Assembly (NCBI GenBank): GCA_026004615.1
Contig: BPJM01000010.1
Location: 1-64,000 of the forward strand
Length of the DNA stretch: 64,000 nucleotides
Direction: 5' to 3'
From: Planctomycetota bacterium
Lineage (GTDB): Bacteria; Planctomycetota; J058; J103
The translations under genes were made by a program, and so were the position numbers. Below the pieces are notes generated by a model, which saw nothing but the letters and a program-made list of their open reading frames with translations, ran no database searches and was not told the origin of the DNA. Below, piece after piece: positions 1-8,975 of the stretch (positions are counted from its first letter, which is position 1; each line of letters starts with the position of its first letter).

Positions 1-98
1 CCTGGATCGAGATCGACTTCCCCGAAGACCTCGAACGCGCCCGGCGGGAGATCCTGCCCGCGATCGCTCGGCTGGAGTCCCGCTCCCCGCCGGCATAG
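1..98 (+). CDS. C-terminal end of a sugar-nucleotidyltransferase-like protein (partial)
   Basis: Only the last 31 codons lie in the window; the frame is open from base 3 and stops at TAG 96-98. The fragment begins WIEIDFPEDLERARR, which resembles the C-terminal strand and helix of NTP-transferase family proteins that make or use nucleotide sugars or CDP-alcohols, where an 'IDTPEDLE'-type segment is common. The substrate cannot be told from this piece. The downstream hydrolase is on the opposite strand, so the two genes converge with an 18-base gap. Confidence 0.5.
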   Translation, partial: WIEIDFPEDLERARREILPAIARLESRSPPA

Positions 99-116
99 CG
101 CCCCCGCCGCGCGCGC

Positions 117-899
117 TCACGCCGCGCCGCGGCTGCAGTCGCGCACAAAGGAGAGCACCTCCCTCGCCACCGCCTCCGGCGCCTCGACCATCGGCAGATG
201 CCCCACGCCGGGCAGCACAACGAGCCGCACCTGCTGCAGGCGAGCGGCAAGGGCGCGCACCGAGGCCGGCGGCGCGATCGGATCGGCCTCGCCCGCCACC
301 AGCAACGCCGGCCGGCCGAACCGCTCCGCGTCCGGACCCAGCGCGTGACCGTGCGCCATCCGAAGGTCCGCTGCCACCGCCGCCGGCCCCGCCTGCCGCA
401 GCTGGCCCAGCGTGGCCGCCGGCACCCCCTGGTGCGCCAGCACCTCCAGCAACCGAGGGAAATCCCGTGCCGCCAGCTCCGCGTACCGCTCGCCGAGCGC
501 GAGCCGCTCTGCCACCCCGAGCCCGACGAATCCCGCCACCTCGGGCCGCCACCCCTCGCTGCGCGCCCGCGCCGCAGCAGCGAGTGCCAGCGCCCCGCCG
601 AGCGAGTGCCCCCCCAGCACCACCCGCTCCGCCTCCGGCCACAGCGCGGGCAACAGCTCCCGCACCAGCTCCACCACCTGCTCGAGCCGCACCAGCGGCT
701 GCCCCCCGCTGCGCCCGTGGCCGGGCAGATCGAGCGCCGCCGCCGTGCTGGGCAGCCGGCGCAACAGGCTGCCGAAGTTGCGCGCCGCCCCGCCCGCACC
801 GTGCAGCAACAGCAGCGGCACGAGCGGGGGCGGCTCGCCGAGCCGCCCGCGCACCAGCCCGAGCTGCCGGCCGCCGAGTGCGACCATCTGTGCGCTCAC
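117..899 (-). CDS. alpha/beta hydrolase
   Basis: A 260-residue single-domain alpha/beta hydrolase. The oxyanion-hole motif HGAGG is at residues 33-37 and the nucleophile elbow GHSLG puts the serine at about 99. The acid is Asp206 in GEADPIAPP and the catalytic histidine is 234 in GVGHLPMVEAP. There is no signal peptide, so it is probably cytoplasmic. The substrate is unknown; the fold covers esterases, lactonases, MenH- and BioH-like enzymes. Its ATG overlaps the stop of the upstream small membrane protein (ATGA at 896-899), so the two are probably translationally coupled. Confidence 0.85.
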   Translation of the reverse strand: MSAQMVALGGRQLGLVRGRLGEPPPLVPLLLLHGAGGAARNFGSLLRRLPSTAAALDLPGHGRSGGQPLVRLEQVVELVRELLPALWPEAERVVLGGHSLGGALALAAAARARSEGWRPEVAGFVGLGVAERLALGERYAELAARDFPRLLEVLAHQGVPAATLGQLRQAGPAAVAADLRMAHGHALGPDAERFGRPALLVAGEADPIAPPASVRALAARLQQVRLVVLPGVGHLPMVEAPEAVAREVLSFVRDCSRGAA

Positions 900-1201
900 G
901 CGCCGGCCGCTCCTTCAGTCCGGCCCTGCCGCGGGGGGCTCAGCGCGCGGAACAGGAAGAAGATGCTCCCTGCCAGGCTCACCGTCGCCGCCCCGGAGAA
1001 CAGGGCCACCACCCGCAGCTCCGCCTCGAAGGCGAAGAACAACAGGCCGAGCCCGAACAGCCCCACCGCCCCCACCAGGTGCAGGCACGCCCGGCCGAAC
1101 GCGGCGCCGTCGCGCAGCTGCTCCGCTCGCAGCACCCGCAGCCCGAGCAGCACCAGCAGCATGACGATCGCCAGCCGTATCCGTGGGTTGCCGACTTCCA
1201 C
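896..1201 (-). CDS. small three-helix membrane protein
   Basis: A 101-residue protein of unknown function. I chose GTG at 1201 because GGAGAGAG lies about seven bases upstream and it gives a sensible N-terminus (VEVGNPRIRL) directly before the first membrane segment. Three hydrophobic segments are visible, near residues 8-24, 40-58 and 62-86, joined by short charged turns, so it is an inner-membrane protein. Its stop overlaps the start of the alpha/beta hydrolase by four bases. The frame stays open upstream to 1333, but that extension is Arg/Pro-rich and looks non-coding. Confidence 0.55.
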   Translation of the reverse strand: MEVGNPRIRLAIVMLLVLLGLRVLRAEQLRDGAAFGRACLHLVGAVGLFGLGLLFFAFEAELRVVALFSGAATVSLAGSIFFLFRALSPPRQGRTEGAAGA

Positions 1202-1253
1202 CGCTCTCTCTCCCCGGACGCCCCTGCCGGGCGCACGCCGCGCCCGCCGGCCC

Positions 1254-2774
1254 TCAGCCGTGCGCGCTCCGGTACAGGATGGTGCCGCTGGCGGGACGGC
1301 CCGGCTCTGCGGCGCGGCCGGGCTCCAGCCCATGATCGAACCCCGCGATGCGCAGCTCTTGGAGCTGGACGCCGGTCAGCTTCTCGATCTGATCGAGCAG
1401 CCGGCCCTGCCCGGGCTCGACGAGCGTGAAAGCCTTGCCGCGCGCCCCCATGCGCGCGGTGCGCCCGACCCGATGCACGTAGTCCTCCGGGTACTCCGGC
1501 ACATCGTAGTTGAAGACGTGCGAGACCCCCTCGATGTCCAGCCCCCGCGCGGCCACGTTGGTCGCCACCAGCAGCTGCACCCGCCGCGCGCGCAGCTGGC
1601 GCAACACCCGCTCACGCCGCTCCTGCCGCAGATCGCCATGGATGGGATGCGCATGCAAGCCCAGCTTGTTGAGCCGCTGCGCCAGCCGATCACAGCCGCT
1701 CTTGGTGCGCGCGAACACGATCGCCTGCTGGAGCGCTCCCTGTGCCCGCTCGCGCCGGATGAGCTCCGCCAGCAGCGCCGTCTTGCGCTCGCGCGCCACC
1801 ACGCAGAAATGCTGCTCCACCTCATCGACCGTCAGCCGCTGCTCCGGCGCGGTCCGGACGATGACCGGCTCCCGCATGTAGCGGTGCGCCACCCGCAACA
1901 CCGCCTCGTCGATCGTCGCCGAGAACAGCAGCAGCTGCTCCCGCCCCGGCGCGCTGGCGCGCAGCACCCGCTCGATGTCGGGGCGGAAGCCCAGATCGAA
2001 CATGCGGTCGCACTCGTCGAGCACCACCACCCGCAGCTGCCCGAGCTCGAGCACGCGCTGGCGCTCCAGATCGAGCACCCGGCCCGGGGTGCCGACCACG
2101 ATCTCGGCGCCGGCGGCGAGCGCCCGGCGCTGCTGCTCGTAGGACACCCCGCCGTACACCAGCGCCACTCGGAATGCGGTGTGGCGCGCGAGCATCTCGA
2201 GGTGATCGGCCACCTGGCGCGCCAGCTCGCGCGTCGGCGCGAGCACCAGCGCCGCCTGCGCCGCCCCCGGCTCGAGCCGCGCCAGCAGCGGCAGCCCGAA
2301 GGCAGCGGTCTTGCCGGTCCCGGTGCGCGCCTGCCCGACCACATCCCGGCCCGCGAGCGCAGGCGGAATGGCACGCTGCTGGATGGGGGTGGGCGTGCGA
2401 AAGCCCAGCTCCGCCACGGCGCGCAGCAGCGCCGGCGGCAGCCCGAGCGCTCCGAAGCCCTCCCCGGCGGCGCCCGCCGTGCTGCCGGGCGGCGCCGATG
2501 CGGGCCGGCCCGCCGGCGTGGCAGGGGCCGTGCCCCCTCGCTGCTCCCCTGCCGGGGCAGCGCCGGCCCGCCCCGCCCGGGCGCGGGCGGCCCCCGCTCC
2601 CCGCTCGCCTTCGGCCGCGCGGCCGGTCTCGGCCCGCTCGGGCACCGCCAGGCGAGCCGGCCGGCGCGGGCGGCCTGCTGCCGGGGCGGCGGCGGCGCCC
2701 GCGGGCGGCGACTCCGCGTCCCGGCCCCCGGCCAGGCGCGCCCGGATCCGCTGCTCCAGCTCGCTGAACCGCAC
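1254..2774 (-). CDS. DEAD-box family ATP-dependent RNA helicase with DECD motif
   Basis: An RNA helicase of about 506 residues that would unwind RNA duplexes in ribosome assembly or RNA turnover. Residues 1-105 are a low-complexity Ala/Gly/Pro/Arg stretch, probably disordered. The core follows: Q motif (FRTPTPIQQ), Walker A ARTGTGKT (149-156), PTRELARQ, TPGR, motif II DECD at 253-256 instead of DEAD, SAT at 285-287, then RGLDIEG and HRVGRTAR. The C-terminal RecA lobe is complete and is followed by only a short tail. The start is uncertain: GTG 2774 opens the SELEQRIRARL helix, and no ATG lies nearby in frame. It is RhlE-like by motif content, but I do not assign a symbol. Confidence 0.88.
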   Translation of the reverse strand: MRFSELEQRIRARLAGGRDAESPPAGAAAAPAAGRPRRPARLAVPERAETGRAAEGERGAGAARARAGRAGAAPAGEQRGGTAPATPAGRPASAPPGSTAGAAGEGFGALGLPPALLRAVAELGFRTPTPIQQRAIPPALAGRDVVGQARTGTGKTAAFGLPLLARLEPGAAQAALVLAPTRELARQVADHLEMLARHTAFRVALVYGGVSYEQQRRALAAGAEIVVGTPGRVLDLERQRVLELGQLRVVVLDECDRMFDLGFRPDIERVLRASAPGREQLLLFSATIDEAVLRVAHRYMREPVIVRTAPEQRLTVDEVEQHFCVVARERKTALLAELIRRERAQGALQQAIVFARTKSGCDRLAQRLNKLGLHAHPIHGDLRQERRERVLRQLRARRVQLLVATNVAARGLDIEGVSHVFNYDVPEYPEDYVHRVGRTARMGARGKAFTLVEPGQGRLLDQIEKLTGVQLQELRIAGFDHGLEPGRAAEPGRPASGTILYRSAHG

Positions 2775-2888
2775 GCTCGCCGACCCGTTCCGCTCGAGGG
2801 CCGCAGAGCATAGCCGCGCCCGCCGGCGAAGGCAAGCCGCGCTCGCGCGCGAGCGGTCGCGCCGGCGGCCAGCGGGCAGGCGCGGCGG

Positions 2889-2917
2889 TTTACAGCCCGC
2901 TGCGGCGCTGCTACACT
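2889..2917 (+). promoter_or_regulatory. sigma70-type promoter for the mazG-like/lptF/lptG operon
   Basis: TTTACA (2889-2894), a 17-base spacer and TACACT (2912-2917) lie just upstream of the ATG at 2941, predicting a leader of about 16-18 bases. The GCTACACT form of the -10 recurs at 37650 and 44187 ahead of other plus-strand genes. Confidence 0.6.
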
Positions 2918-2940
2918 CCGCGAGCACGGGCGGAGGTGGT

Positions 2941-3291
2941 ATGCAGCTCAACGAGTTCCAGCGGCGCATCGAGGAGATCTATCTGGCGCGCGATCGCGCG
3001 CGCGGGCTGGAAGCGACCTTCATGTGGTTCGTCGAAGAGGTGGGCGAGCTGGCGCGCGAGCTGCTCCCGCACCGCTCCGCGAGTGCCCGCGCCGGCAGCG
3101 GCGCCGGCCAGCGCCTGCCCCCCGACGCCCCGCTGTGCCGCGAGTTCGCCGATGTCCTGGCGTGGCTGTCCACGCTGGCCTCGATCGCCGGGGTCGATCT
3201 GCAAGCGGCGGCATGCGCCAAGTACGGCGCGGGCTGCCCGCGCTGCCGGCACACCCCCTGTCGCTGCACGCACCGCCACGAGGGGTCTTAG
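2941..3291 (+). CDS. MazG-like nucleotide pyrophosphohydrolase
   Basis: A 116-residue all-alpha MazG-type protein expected to hydrolyse non-canonical NTPs to NMP and PPi. The metal-binding EEVGE lies at 32-36 and the second acidic helix EFADVLAWL has Glu68 and Asp71. GGAGGT sits just before the ATG, which supports this start. An unusual C-terminal cluster, CPRCRHTPCRC (99-109), could bind zinc or iron; it is not part of the core family and its role is unknown. It is the first gene of an apparent operon, with its stop five bases before the lptF start. Confidence 0.75.
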   Translation: MQLNEFQRRIEEIYLARDRARGLEATFMWFVEEVGELARELLPHRSASARAGSGAGQRLPPDAPLCREFADVLAWLSTLASIAGVDLQAAACAKYGAGCPRCRHTPCRCTHRHEGS

Positions 3292-3295
3292 CTCC

Positions 3296-4645
3296 GTGGG
3301 CATCCTGGAGCGCTACCTGCTGCGCCAGCTGCTGCTCGGCACCGCGTTCGCGCTCGGGGTGCTGCTGCTGGTGTTCACGCTCGGAGGGCTGTACGAGCTG
3401 TTGCGCGAAGACGTTCCCCCCGCGGTGGTGGCGGCGCTCTTGCCCTTCGCGCTCGGCTACACGCTGCCGCTGCTGGTGCCGATCGCGCTGCTCGCCGGCT
3501 GCGCGCTCGCCTACGGCCGGCTGGCCGCCGACAACGAGGTGCTGCCCGCGCTGGCGAGCGGGGTCCATCCGGCAGCGCTGCTCTGGCCGGCGCTGCTGCT
3601 CGGGATCGTGCTGTCGGCGCTGGTGTTCGGGCTGCAGGCGAGCGTGGTCCCCTACTGCTACTACCGCAAGCGGGATGTGGGGCGCGAACTGGTGCTGGCG
3701 CTGCTCCACCTGGAGCAGGGTCGCGACCGCCTGGTCAGCGACGGGCGGAGTTTCTTCCTGTACTGCCGGCAGGTCGCGCAGGGCCGGCTCGAGGGCATCG
3801 AGCTGGTCTACCTGCCGCCCCAGGCGGGCCGCCTGCGCACGCGCGGCGAGGCCGCCGCGCGCGGGCAGCCGGCGGCGCTGCGGCTCACGGGCGGCCTGCG
3901 GGAACCGGAGGAGGCGATGCTGGAGGTGACCGCCCGCACCGGCGCCGTCCAGCCGGAGCCCGGTGGTGACGTGGCGCTGCATCTGCGCGAGGTCCAGGTG
4001 AGCGTCTTCGCGCCCCGCTGGCTGCCCGGCGGCGAGCGCGAGCCCACCGCCCATCCGCGCGGCCGTCCCCAGGTGGCGAGCCTCGAGGGCGCGACGATCG
4101 TCATCCCCGGCGCCTCGAGCGGCGCCTTCAAGCCGGGATTCCTGACCGACCAGGAGCTGCTGTCCTACCGCCGCTGGCTGCGCACCTGGTCGCATTGGGC
4201 GAGTGGCCCCGGCCCGGCGCTGCTCGTGCCGGCAGCGCTGGGATCGCTCGCCGGCGCGCTCGGAGCACCCGGCGGCGGACCGGCGCTGTTGCTCGCCGCC
4301 ACCGGCCTCGCCAGCGCCTCGCCGTCCAGTGGTGCGCGCGAGAGTGCGCGCGCCGAGCTGGGACGCGCGGAGCACCAGCTGCTGCAGCGCGCCTCGCTCT
4401 CGCTGGCACCGCTTCTGTTCGCTGCGATCGCGGCCGCGCTCCCACTGGTGCTCCGGCACAACAACCGCCTGGTGCCGCTGTTCGTTTCGATCACCATCGT
4501 GGCGGCGACCTTCCTCCTGCCCTGGATGGTGGGCAAGTCGATGCGGGATGACGCCACGGTCTCCCCCTGGCTGCTCTACGGCCTGCCGGTCGCCCTCACC
4601 GCGGCGGTGGGAGCCGGCTTGGTGTGGCGGGTAGTACGGCGCTGA
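3296..4645 (+). CDS. lptF: LPS export ABC transporter permease LptF
   Basis: A 449-residue YjgP/YjgQ family permease. With LptG and the ATPase LptB it extracts lipopolysaccharide from the inner membrane towards LptC/LptA. Three N-terminal membrane segments cover about residues 10-110, a long soluble (periplasmic jelly-roll) region follows, and three more membrane segments lie in the last 150 residues. The soluble part has an Ala/Gly-rich insert around residue 335-360. The start is GTG 3296, giving VGILERYLLRQLL, the usual N-terminal amphipathic entry of this family; the GAGGGG ahead of it overlaps the upstream stop. lptG follows after six bases. Confidence 0.88.
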   Translation: MGILERYLLRQLLLGTAFALGVLLLVFTLGGLYELLREDVPPAVVAALLPFALGYTLPLLVPIALLAGCALAYGRLAADNEVLPALASGVHPAALLWPALLLGIVLSALVFGLQASVVPYCYYRKRDVGRELVLALLHLEQGRDRLVSDGRSFFLYCRQVAQGRLEGIELVYLPPQAGRLRTRGEAAARGQPAALRLTGGLREPEEAMLEVTARTGAVQPEPGGDVALHLREVQVSVFAPRWLPGGEREPTAHPRGRPQVASLEGATIVIPGASSGAFKPGFLTDQELLSYRRWLRTWSHWASGPGPALLVPAALGSLAGALGAPGGGPALLLAATGLASASPSSGARESARAELGRAEHQLLQRASLSLAPLLFAAIAAALPLVLRHNNRLVPLFVSITIVAATFLLPWMVGKSMRDDATVSPWLLYGLPVALTAAVGAGLVWRVVRR

Positions 4646-4651
4646 GCAGCC

Positions 4652-5713
4652 ATGCGGATCGCCGGCACGATCGACCGCCTCGTCGCGCGCCGCTTCGCCT
4701 CCTCGTACCTGTTGTGCCTCGGCACCGCCGCGGTGCTGTTCTCGGTCGTCGACGCCCTGCTGAAGCTCGATGCGCTGCAGCGGCGGCCGGGTCCGCTCTG
4801 GCTCGCCTTTGCCGAGGCGTATGCGCTGGAGCTGCCGCTTCTGTTCCAGCGCTTCGGCGCCTTCGTCACGCTCGCCGGGGCCATGTTCTGCGTCGCCCGG
4901 CTGGTGCGCAACAACGAGCTGTTGCCCATCGTCGCCAGCGGCACCAGCGTGTTCCGCGCCCTGGCTCCGGTGCTGCTCGGCGCGGCCCTGCTCGGCGGGC
5001 TGGAGTTCGCCACCACCGAGCTGGTCATCCCGCGCCTGGCCGACCGGATCCGTGCCCACGGCGGGCTGAGCGGCTGGGGCCGCGGCGGGCGGCCCGGGAT
5101 CTTGCGCGACGCGGCGGGCCACACCACCTTTGCCGGCGACTACGATCCGGCGACCCGCACCATGCGCTGGGTCTCGGTGCGGGAGCGGGGCCCGGACGGC
5201 GAGGTCCTGCGCACCTGGCACGGGGACGCCGCGAGCTGGCGGGAGGGGGCGTGGTGGTTGGCCCGCGGCTGGGTGGTGCAGGGCGACCGCGTCACCGAGG
5301 TCGGCCCGCCCGCCGGCCTCCGATTGCCGATCGCGCTGCAGCCCATCGATGTCGAGAGTCCGACCGAGAAGATCTCGCTGCTGCCCTTCGCGGCCCTGCG
5401 CGGTCAGGTGCTGCGCCAGCCGTACCTGCCGGCACTGCGCATCCAGCTCCACGAGCGGATCACCCGCCCGCTCGCCCACCTGCTGCTGGTCCTGCTCGGA
5501 CTGCCGTTCGTGCTGCGCGAGCCGGGTGCCCGGGGCGGGGTCTACGTGGGCCTGCTCGCCCTCGGCGCCATCGGTGGGGCGTATTTCTTCGCCGGGTTTT
5601 ACTGCCGCGCCCTCGGCGCCGCCGGGCAGCTGCACCCGTTCTGGGCCGCCTGGCTGCCGACCGTCGCGTTCGGGCTGCTCGGGATCTGGCTGTTCGGGCG
5701 CGTGCGGACCTGA
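4652..5713 (+). CDS. lptG: LPS export ABC transporter permease LptG
   Basis: A 353-residue partner of LptF in the LptB2FG lipopolysaccharide extractor. The start MRIAGTIDRLVARRF matches the family's N-terminal helix. Three membrane spans follow to about residue 120, then a periplasmic beta-jelly-roll region and three C-terminal spans ending in WLFGRVRT. It lies six bases after lptF, so they are co-transcribed. No lptA, lptB or lptC is in view, so those must lie elsewhere. Confidence 0.87.
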   Translation: MRIAGTIDRLVARRFASSYLLCLGTAAVLFSVVDALLKLDALQRRPGPLWLAFAEAYALELPLLFQRFGAFVTLAGAMFCVARLVRNNELLPIVASGTSVFRALAPVLLGAALLGGLEFATTELVIPRLADRIRAHGGLSGWGRGGRPGILRDAAGHTTFAGDYDPATRTMRWVSVRERGPDGEVLRTWHGDAASWREGAWWLARGWVVQGDRVTEVGPPAGLRLPIALQPIDVESPTEKISLLPFAALRGQVLRQPYLPALRIQLHERITRPLAHLLLVLLGLPFVLREPGARGGVYVGLLALGAIGGAYFFAGFYCRALGAAGQLHPFWAAWLPTVAFGLLGIWLFGRVRT

Positions 5714-5747
5714 GCCCGCACCGTTGCCCCGCGCCGGGCCAGCGGCC

Positions 5748-5767
5748 AGGGCGCGCGCGGGCGCCCT
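5748..5767. terminator. possible hairpin between convergent lptG and the histidine kinase
   Basis: AGGGCGC (5748-5754) pairs with GCGCCCT (5761-5767) around a six-base loop. It lies between two genes that end head to head, where a bidirectional terminator is expected. There is no U-tract. Confidence 0.3.
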
Positions 5768-5795
5768 CTCCGTGGCTGCCCGCGCAGTCCAGACC

Positions 5796-7622
5796 CTAGC
5801 GCTGCACCCGCAGCTGTTGCTCGCTCGCCGTCGCCTCGGGCCCCGGGCCGGGCCGCCGCGGCGCGTCGAGGACCGCACGCACGCGCCGCGCCAGGGCCGC
5901 CGGGCTGAACGGCTTGGCGAGCAGTTCGACCTCCCCTTGGTCCAGTCCGTGCTCCGCCATCCGATCGCCGGTGTAGCCCGAGATGAACAGCACCCGCAGC
6001 GCCGGCTGCATGGCGCGCAACAGCCCTGCGAGTTCCGGCCCGCTGGTGCGGGGCATGATCACGTCGGTCAGCAACAGCTCGATCCCACCGTGCTCTGCCG
6101 CCGCGATCTGCAGCGCCCGGGCGGCGTCCTCGGCCACCAGGACCCGGTAGCCGCACTGATCGAGCACCTTGTGCACCAGCGAGCGCACCGCAGCGTCGTC
6201 CTCGACCAGGAGCACGGTCTCGGTGCCGCGGGGCAAGTCTTCGTGCTGCGAGGACTGCTGGCCTGGTGCCTGCACGCCATGGGCCGCCCGCGGCAGCAGG
6301 ATCCGGAAACGCGCTCCCTGCCCCGGCGCGCTCTCGACCTCGATCGCCCCCCCGCTCTGGCGCACGATCCCGTATACCGTCGACAACCCGAGTCCGGTCC
6401 CCTTCTCCGGACCCTTGGTCGTGAAAAACGGATCGAAGATGCGTGCCATCGTTTCGGCGTCCATGCCGCAGCCGGTATCCTGCACGATCAGCTCCACGTA
6501 GGGCCCCGCGGCCAGGCCGACGGGCGCCGGAGCGCCCGGGCCGCCCAGCTCGCGGTTGCGCGTCGCGATCGTGAGCTCCCCACCGCGCGGCATGGCATCG
6601 CGCGCGTTGACGACCAGGTTCACCAGCACCTGCTCGATCTGGCTGCAGTCGGCGAAGATCGGCCACACCTCCGGCTCGAGCTCGGTGCGCACAATGACGT
6701 CCTCGCCGAGCAGCCGGCGCACCAGCCGCTCCAGGCCCAGCACCACCTCGTTGAGATCCAGCAGCTGCGGGCGGAGCACCTGCTGGCGGCTGAAGGCGAG
6801 CAACTGGCGAATCAGCGCCGCTGCCCGCCGCCCCAGATCCGTCAGCTCCTCGACGTCCTGGCGCCGCGGATCGTCCGGCTCCAGGTCCATCACGAGCAGC
6901 CCGCAGGTGGCGAGGATCGCGGTCAGCAGGTTGTTGAAGTCGTGGGCGATCCCGCCGGCCAGCCGCCCGATCGCCTCCAGCTTTTGCGCCTGGCGCAGCT
7001 GCTCGTCGCGCTCCCGCAGCTCGTTCCGGGCGCGATCGCGCGCCCGCTCGGCCTCCACCCGATCCGTGATGTCGCGCACGATCGCCATGCACTGGCCGCC
7101 CGGCAGCGGCACCAGCCGCGCCTCGAGGCTGCGCGCCCCGAACTCTCCGCCGATCGAGTCGAACTCGAACCCCACGGCCCCTACGCCCTGCCGCCCAGTC
7201 AAGCCCGCCGCGGCCTGGGCAAAACGCGCCGCGCACTCCTCGGGCAGCAGATCCACGAGCCGGCGTCCAACCGGCTCCCGGCCGCGGAACAGCCACGCGT
7301 ACAGCCCGCTGCTCCGGCCGCTGACGACCTCCCGCACCGCCCCGTCCGCGTCGACGCGGAAGACCAGATCGGGAAAGGCACCCAGCAGCAGGCGCAGCTC
7401 CCCGGCCGCCTGGGTCAGCTCCTCGGAACTCAGCTCGAGCGAGCGCTCCAGCATGAGCCGGTCGCGGTCCGCCTCGCGGTAGGCGCGGTCGATCTCCCGA
7501 AACAGCGGCCGCAGCCCCGCCGGCACCGCGTCCCAGGTGCCGAAATGACGCCGCAGCTGCCGGCGCAGCAGGGGATGGAACTCGGCTGGGTCCAGCTCTG
7601 CCATCCGGGCCGGCGCCCCCAT
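5796..7622 (-). CDS. hybrid PAS-histidine kinase with C-terminal receiver domain
   Basis: A 608-residue soluble sensor kinase with no membrane segment. A helical N-terminus (1-70) precedes a PAS-like domain (about 75-190) and a coiled-coil linker. The HisKA box AGGIAHDFNNLL puts the phospho-accepting histidine at 227. The HATPase has an N box (NLVVNARDAM), G1 (DTGCGMD), an F box and G2 (GTGLGLSTVYG). A receiver at about 465-595 carries the ED pair in LLVEDDAAV, phospho-acceptor Asp520 in LLLTDVIMP and Lys in LLAKPFSP. It starts 13 bases after the FIST protein, its likely signal-input partner. TAGGAG at the FIST stop serves as ribosome-binding site. An alternative ATG lies six codons in. Confidence 0.88.
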   Translation of the reverse strand: MGAPARMAELDPAEFHPLLRRQLRRHFGTWDAVPAGLRPLFREIDRAYREADRDRLMLERSLELSSEELTQAAGELRLLLGAFPDLVFRVDADGAVREVVSGRSSGLYAWLFRGREPVGRRLVDLLPEECAARFAQAAAGLTGRQGVGAVGFEFDSIGGEFGARSLEARLVPLPGGQCMAIVRDITDRVEAERARDRARNELRERDEQLRQAQKLEAIGRLAGGIAHDFNNLLTAILATCGLLVMDLEPDDPRRQDVEELTDLGRRAAALIRQLLAFSRQQVLRPQLLDLNEVVLGLERLVRRLLGEDVIVRTELEPEVWPIFADCSQIEQVLVNLVVNARDAMPRGGELTIATRNRELGGPGAPAPVGLAAGPYVELIVQDTGCGMDAETMARIFDPFFTTKGPEKGTGLGLSTVYGIVRQSGGAIEVESAPGQGARFRILLPRAAHGVQAPGQQSSQHEDLPRGTETVLLVEDDAAVRSLVHKVLDQCGYRVLVAEDAARALQIAAAEHGGIELLLTDVIMPRTSGPELAGLLRAMQPALRVLFISGYTGDRMAEHGLDQGEVELLAKPFSPAALARRVRAVLDAPRRPGPGPEATASEQQLRVQR

Positions 7623-7634
7623 CCCACGCCACTC

Positions 7635-8774
7635 CTATCGTTCGGCGAATGCGGTGATCGTCATCGTCTGGTTGTGCAGCTCGCACCGGGCGCGGGGCAG
7701 CAGAGGAGAGAGCTCGCCATACGAGTAGAATCCCGTCAGCGCCGCCTGTGAGCCCAGCACCTCGCGCACAGCCTCCACCTCTTCTTCTATGCGCTGGCGC
7801 AGGACCATCTTCCTGCCGACGCAGCTGATCAAGACCGCCAGCCCGGCGCGCATCGCGCCCAGCGACTGCTGCGTCCGGCTCGCCGCCCCGAGCGCGCCGT
7901 CGACCAGCCGGTCGAAGTTCGCCTTCATGAGCCGGCAGCGGGCGCCCAGGGGCATGTCGCCGGCGAAGACCATGCCACCGCTCCGCTCGTCGATCTGCAG
8001 CACCGTGCGCACGAGCCAGCCGGTGCCATCCTCGGCTTGCACGGTCAGCGGGAACAACAGCGCCGTCGCCGGCAGACCCGCGGCGTACTCGCCGAGATAG
8101 CGCCTGTACAGCTCCAGCGCTGGCCGATGGTCCAGCTCGTAGAGCACGTTGCCCTCGGCGCGGGTGATCGTGCGCTCGGGGCCGAAGGGGTCCCAGCCGC
8201 CGAGCGAGCCATAGCCCACGCGCAGCCGCTCCCCGTACAGGCCGACGGCCGCCACCGCCTGCGGCCGCACGGTCCCGCCGCACACCACCAGCGTCCGCCC
8301 GAACCGCTCGCCGTCGCCCGCCAGCCCCCCGGTGACGCTCACCTGCTCGGGCAGCCGCTCCCGCAGCCCCCGTACCAGCTCGCTGCCGTTGACCGTGATG
8401 CCCTCGGAGAGCACCAGCACGTGGACGAGCTGCTCGCCCGCGAGCCGCTCCGCCAGCCGCGCGCCGGTAGCCGCGCTCTGCCCGGCGGCCTGCAGTTCCG
8501 TCCAGACCGCGCGCACCCCGGTGCTCGCGAACTCGACCGCGGTGGCGGTGAGCGTCCCGTCGGTGACCTCCGTCCCCAGGATCTCGCCCGCGGTCGAGCA
8601 GCCGAGCACCTCCGCCCGGGGCCAGGCGCGGCGCACCGCCGCCAGCGGCTCGGGCCGCTCGAGCACCGCGGTGGCCCCGAACACCAGCACCAGCCCCGCC
8701 CGCTCGCCCAGCTCCCCGGGCGGGCTGCCCTCCCAGCCCCCTGGCTCTCGCCAGCGGCACTGCTCGAGGCGCAT
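7635..8774 (-). CDS. FIST domain sensory protein
   Basis: A 379-residue protein with both halves of the FIST (F-box and intracellular signal transduction) module, thought to bind small ligands such as amino acids. FIST-N covers roughly residues 20-200 (LVFGATAVL, LGCSTAGEI, SVTGGLAGDG). FIST-C covers about 210-375, ending in the typical GFYSYGELSPL. There is no transmembrane segment or output domain, so it probably feeds the adjacent hybrid kinase downstream. ATG 8774 was chosen because GGAGGGGT lies eight bases upstream; the longer frame to 8867 adds a basic extension with no support. Confidence 0.82.
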   Translation of the reverse strand: MRLEQCRWREPGGWEGSPPGELGERAGLVLVFGATAVLERPEPLAAVRRAWPRAEVLGCSTAGEILGTEVTDGTLTATAVEFASTGVRAVWTELQAAGQSAATGARLAERLAGEQLVHVLVLSEGITVNGSELVRGLRERLPEQVSVTGGLAGDGERFGRTLVVCGGTVRPQAVAAVGLYGERLRVGYGSLGGWDPFGPERTITRAEGNVLYELDHRPALELYRRYLGEYAAGLPATALLFPLTVQAEDGTGWLVRTVLQIDERSGGMVFAGDMPLGARCRLMKANFDRLVDGALGAASRTQQSLGAMRAGLAVLISCVGRKMVLRQRIEEEVEAVREVLGSQAALTGFYSYGELSPLLPRARCELHNQTMTITAFAER

Positions 8775-8975
8775 GGGCGCCACCCCTCCGCTCCAGCGCG
8801 AACCCGCCTCCATCGGCACTTTCGGCCGCCGCGCGAGCCGCTGCAGCATCCATCCTGGATACAGCACCTCCCCGAGTCCGTCCGCCGCCTTCCCCTCTCG
8901 GGGGCGCCGCCCGCTGAACCCGCGCCCCGCCCCCGCCGTCTGCAGAGCGGGGCGCGGGCCGGCCCGGCGGCGGGG

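Noticed and set aside
198..2813. An 871-codon plus-strand open frame
   Set aside because: It mirrors the alpha/beta hydrolase and helicase on the other strand; its translation is His/Arg/Pro/Gln-rich with no recognisable motif.
3020..5878. A 952-codon minus-strand open frame
   Set aside because: It is antisense to lptF and lptG, which have the expected membrane topology and family motifs.
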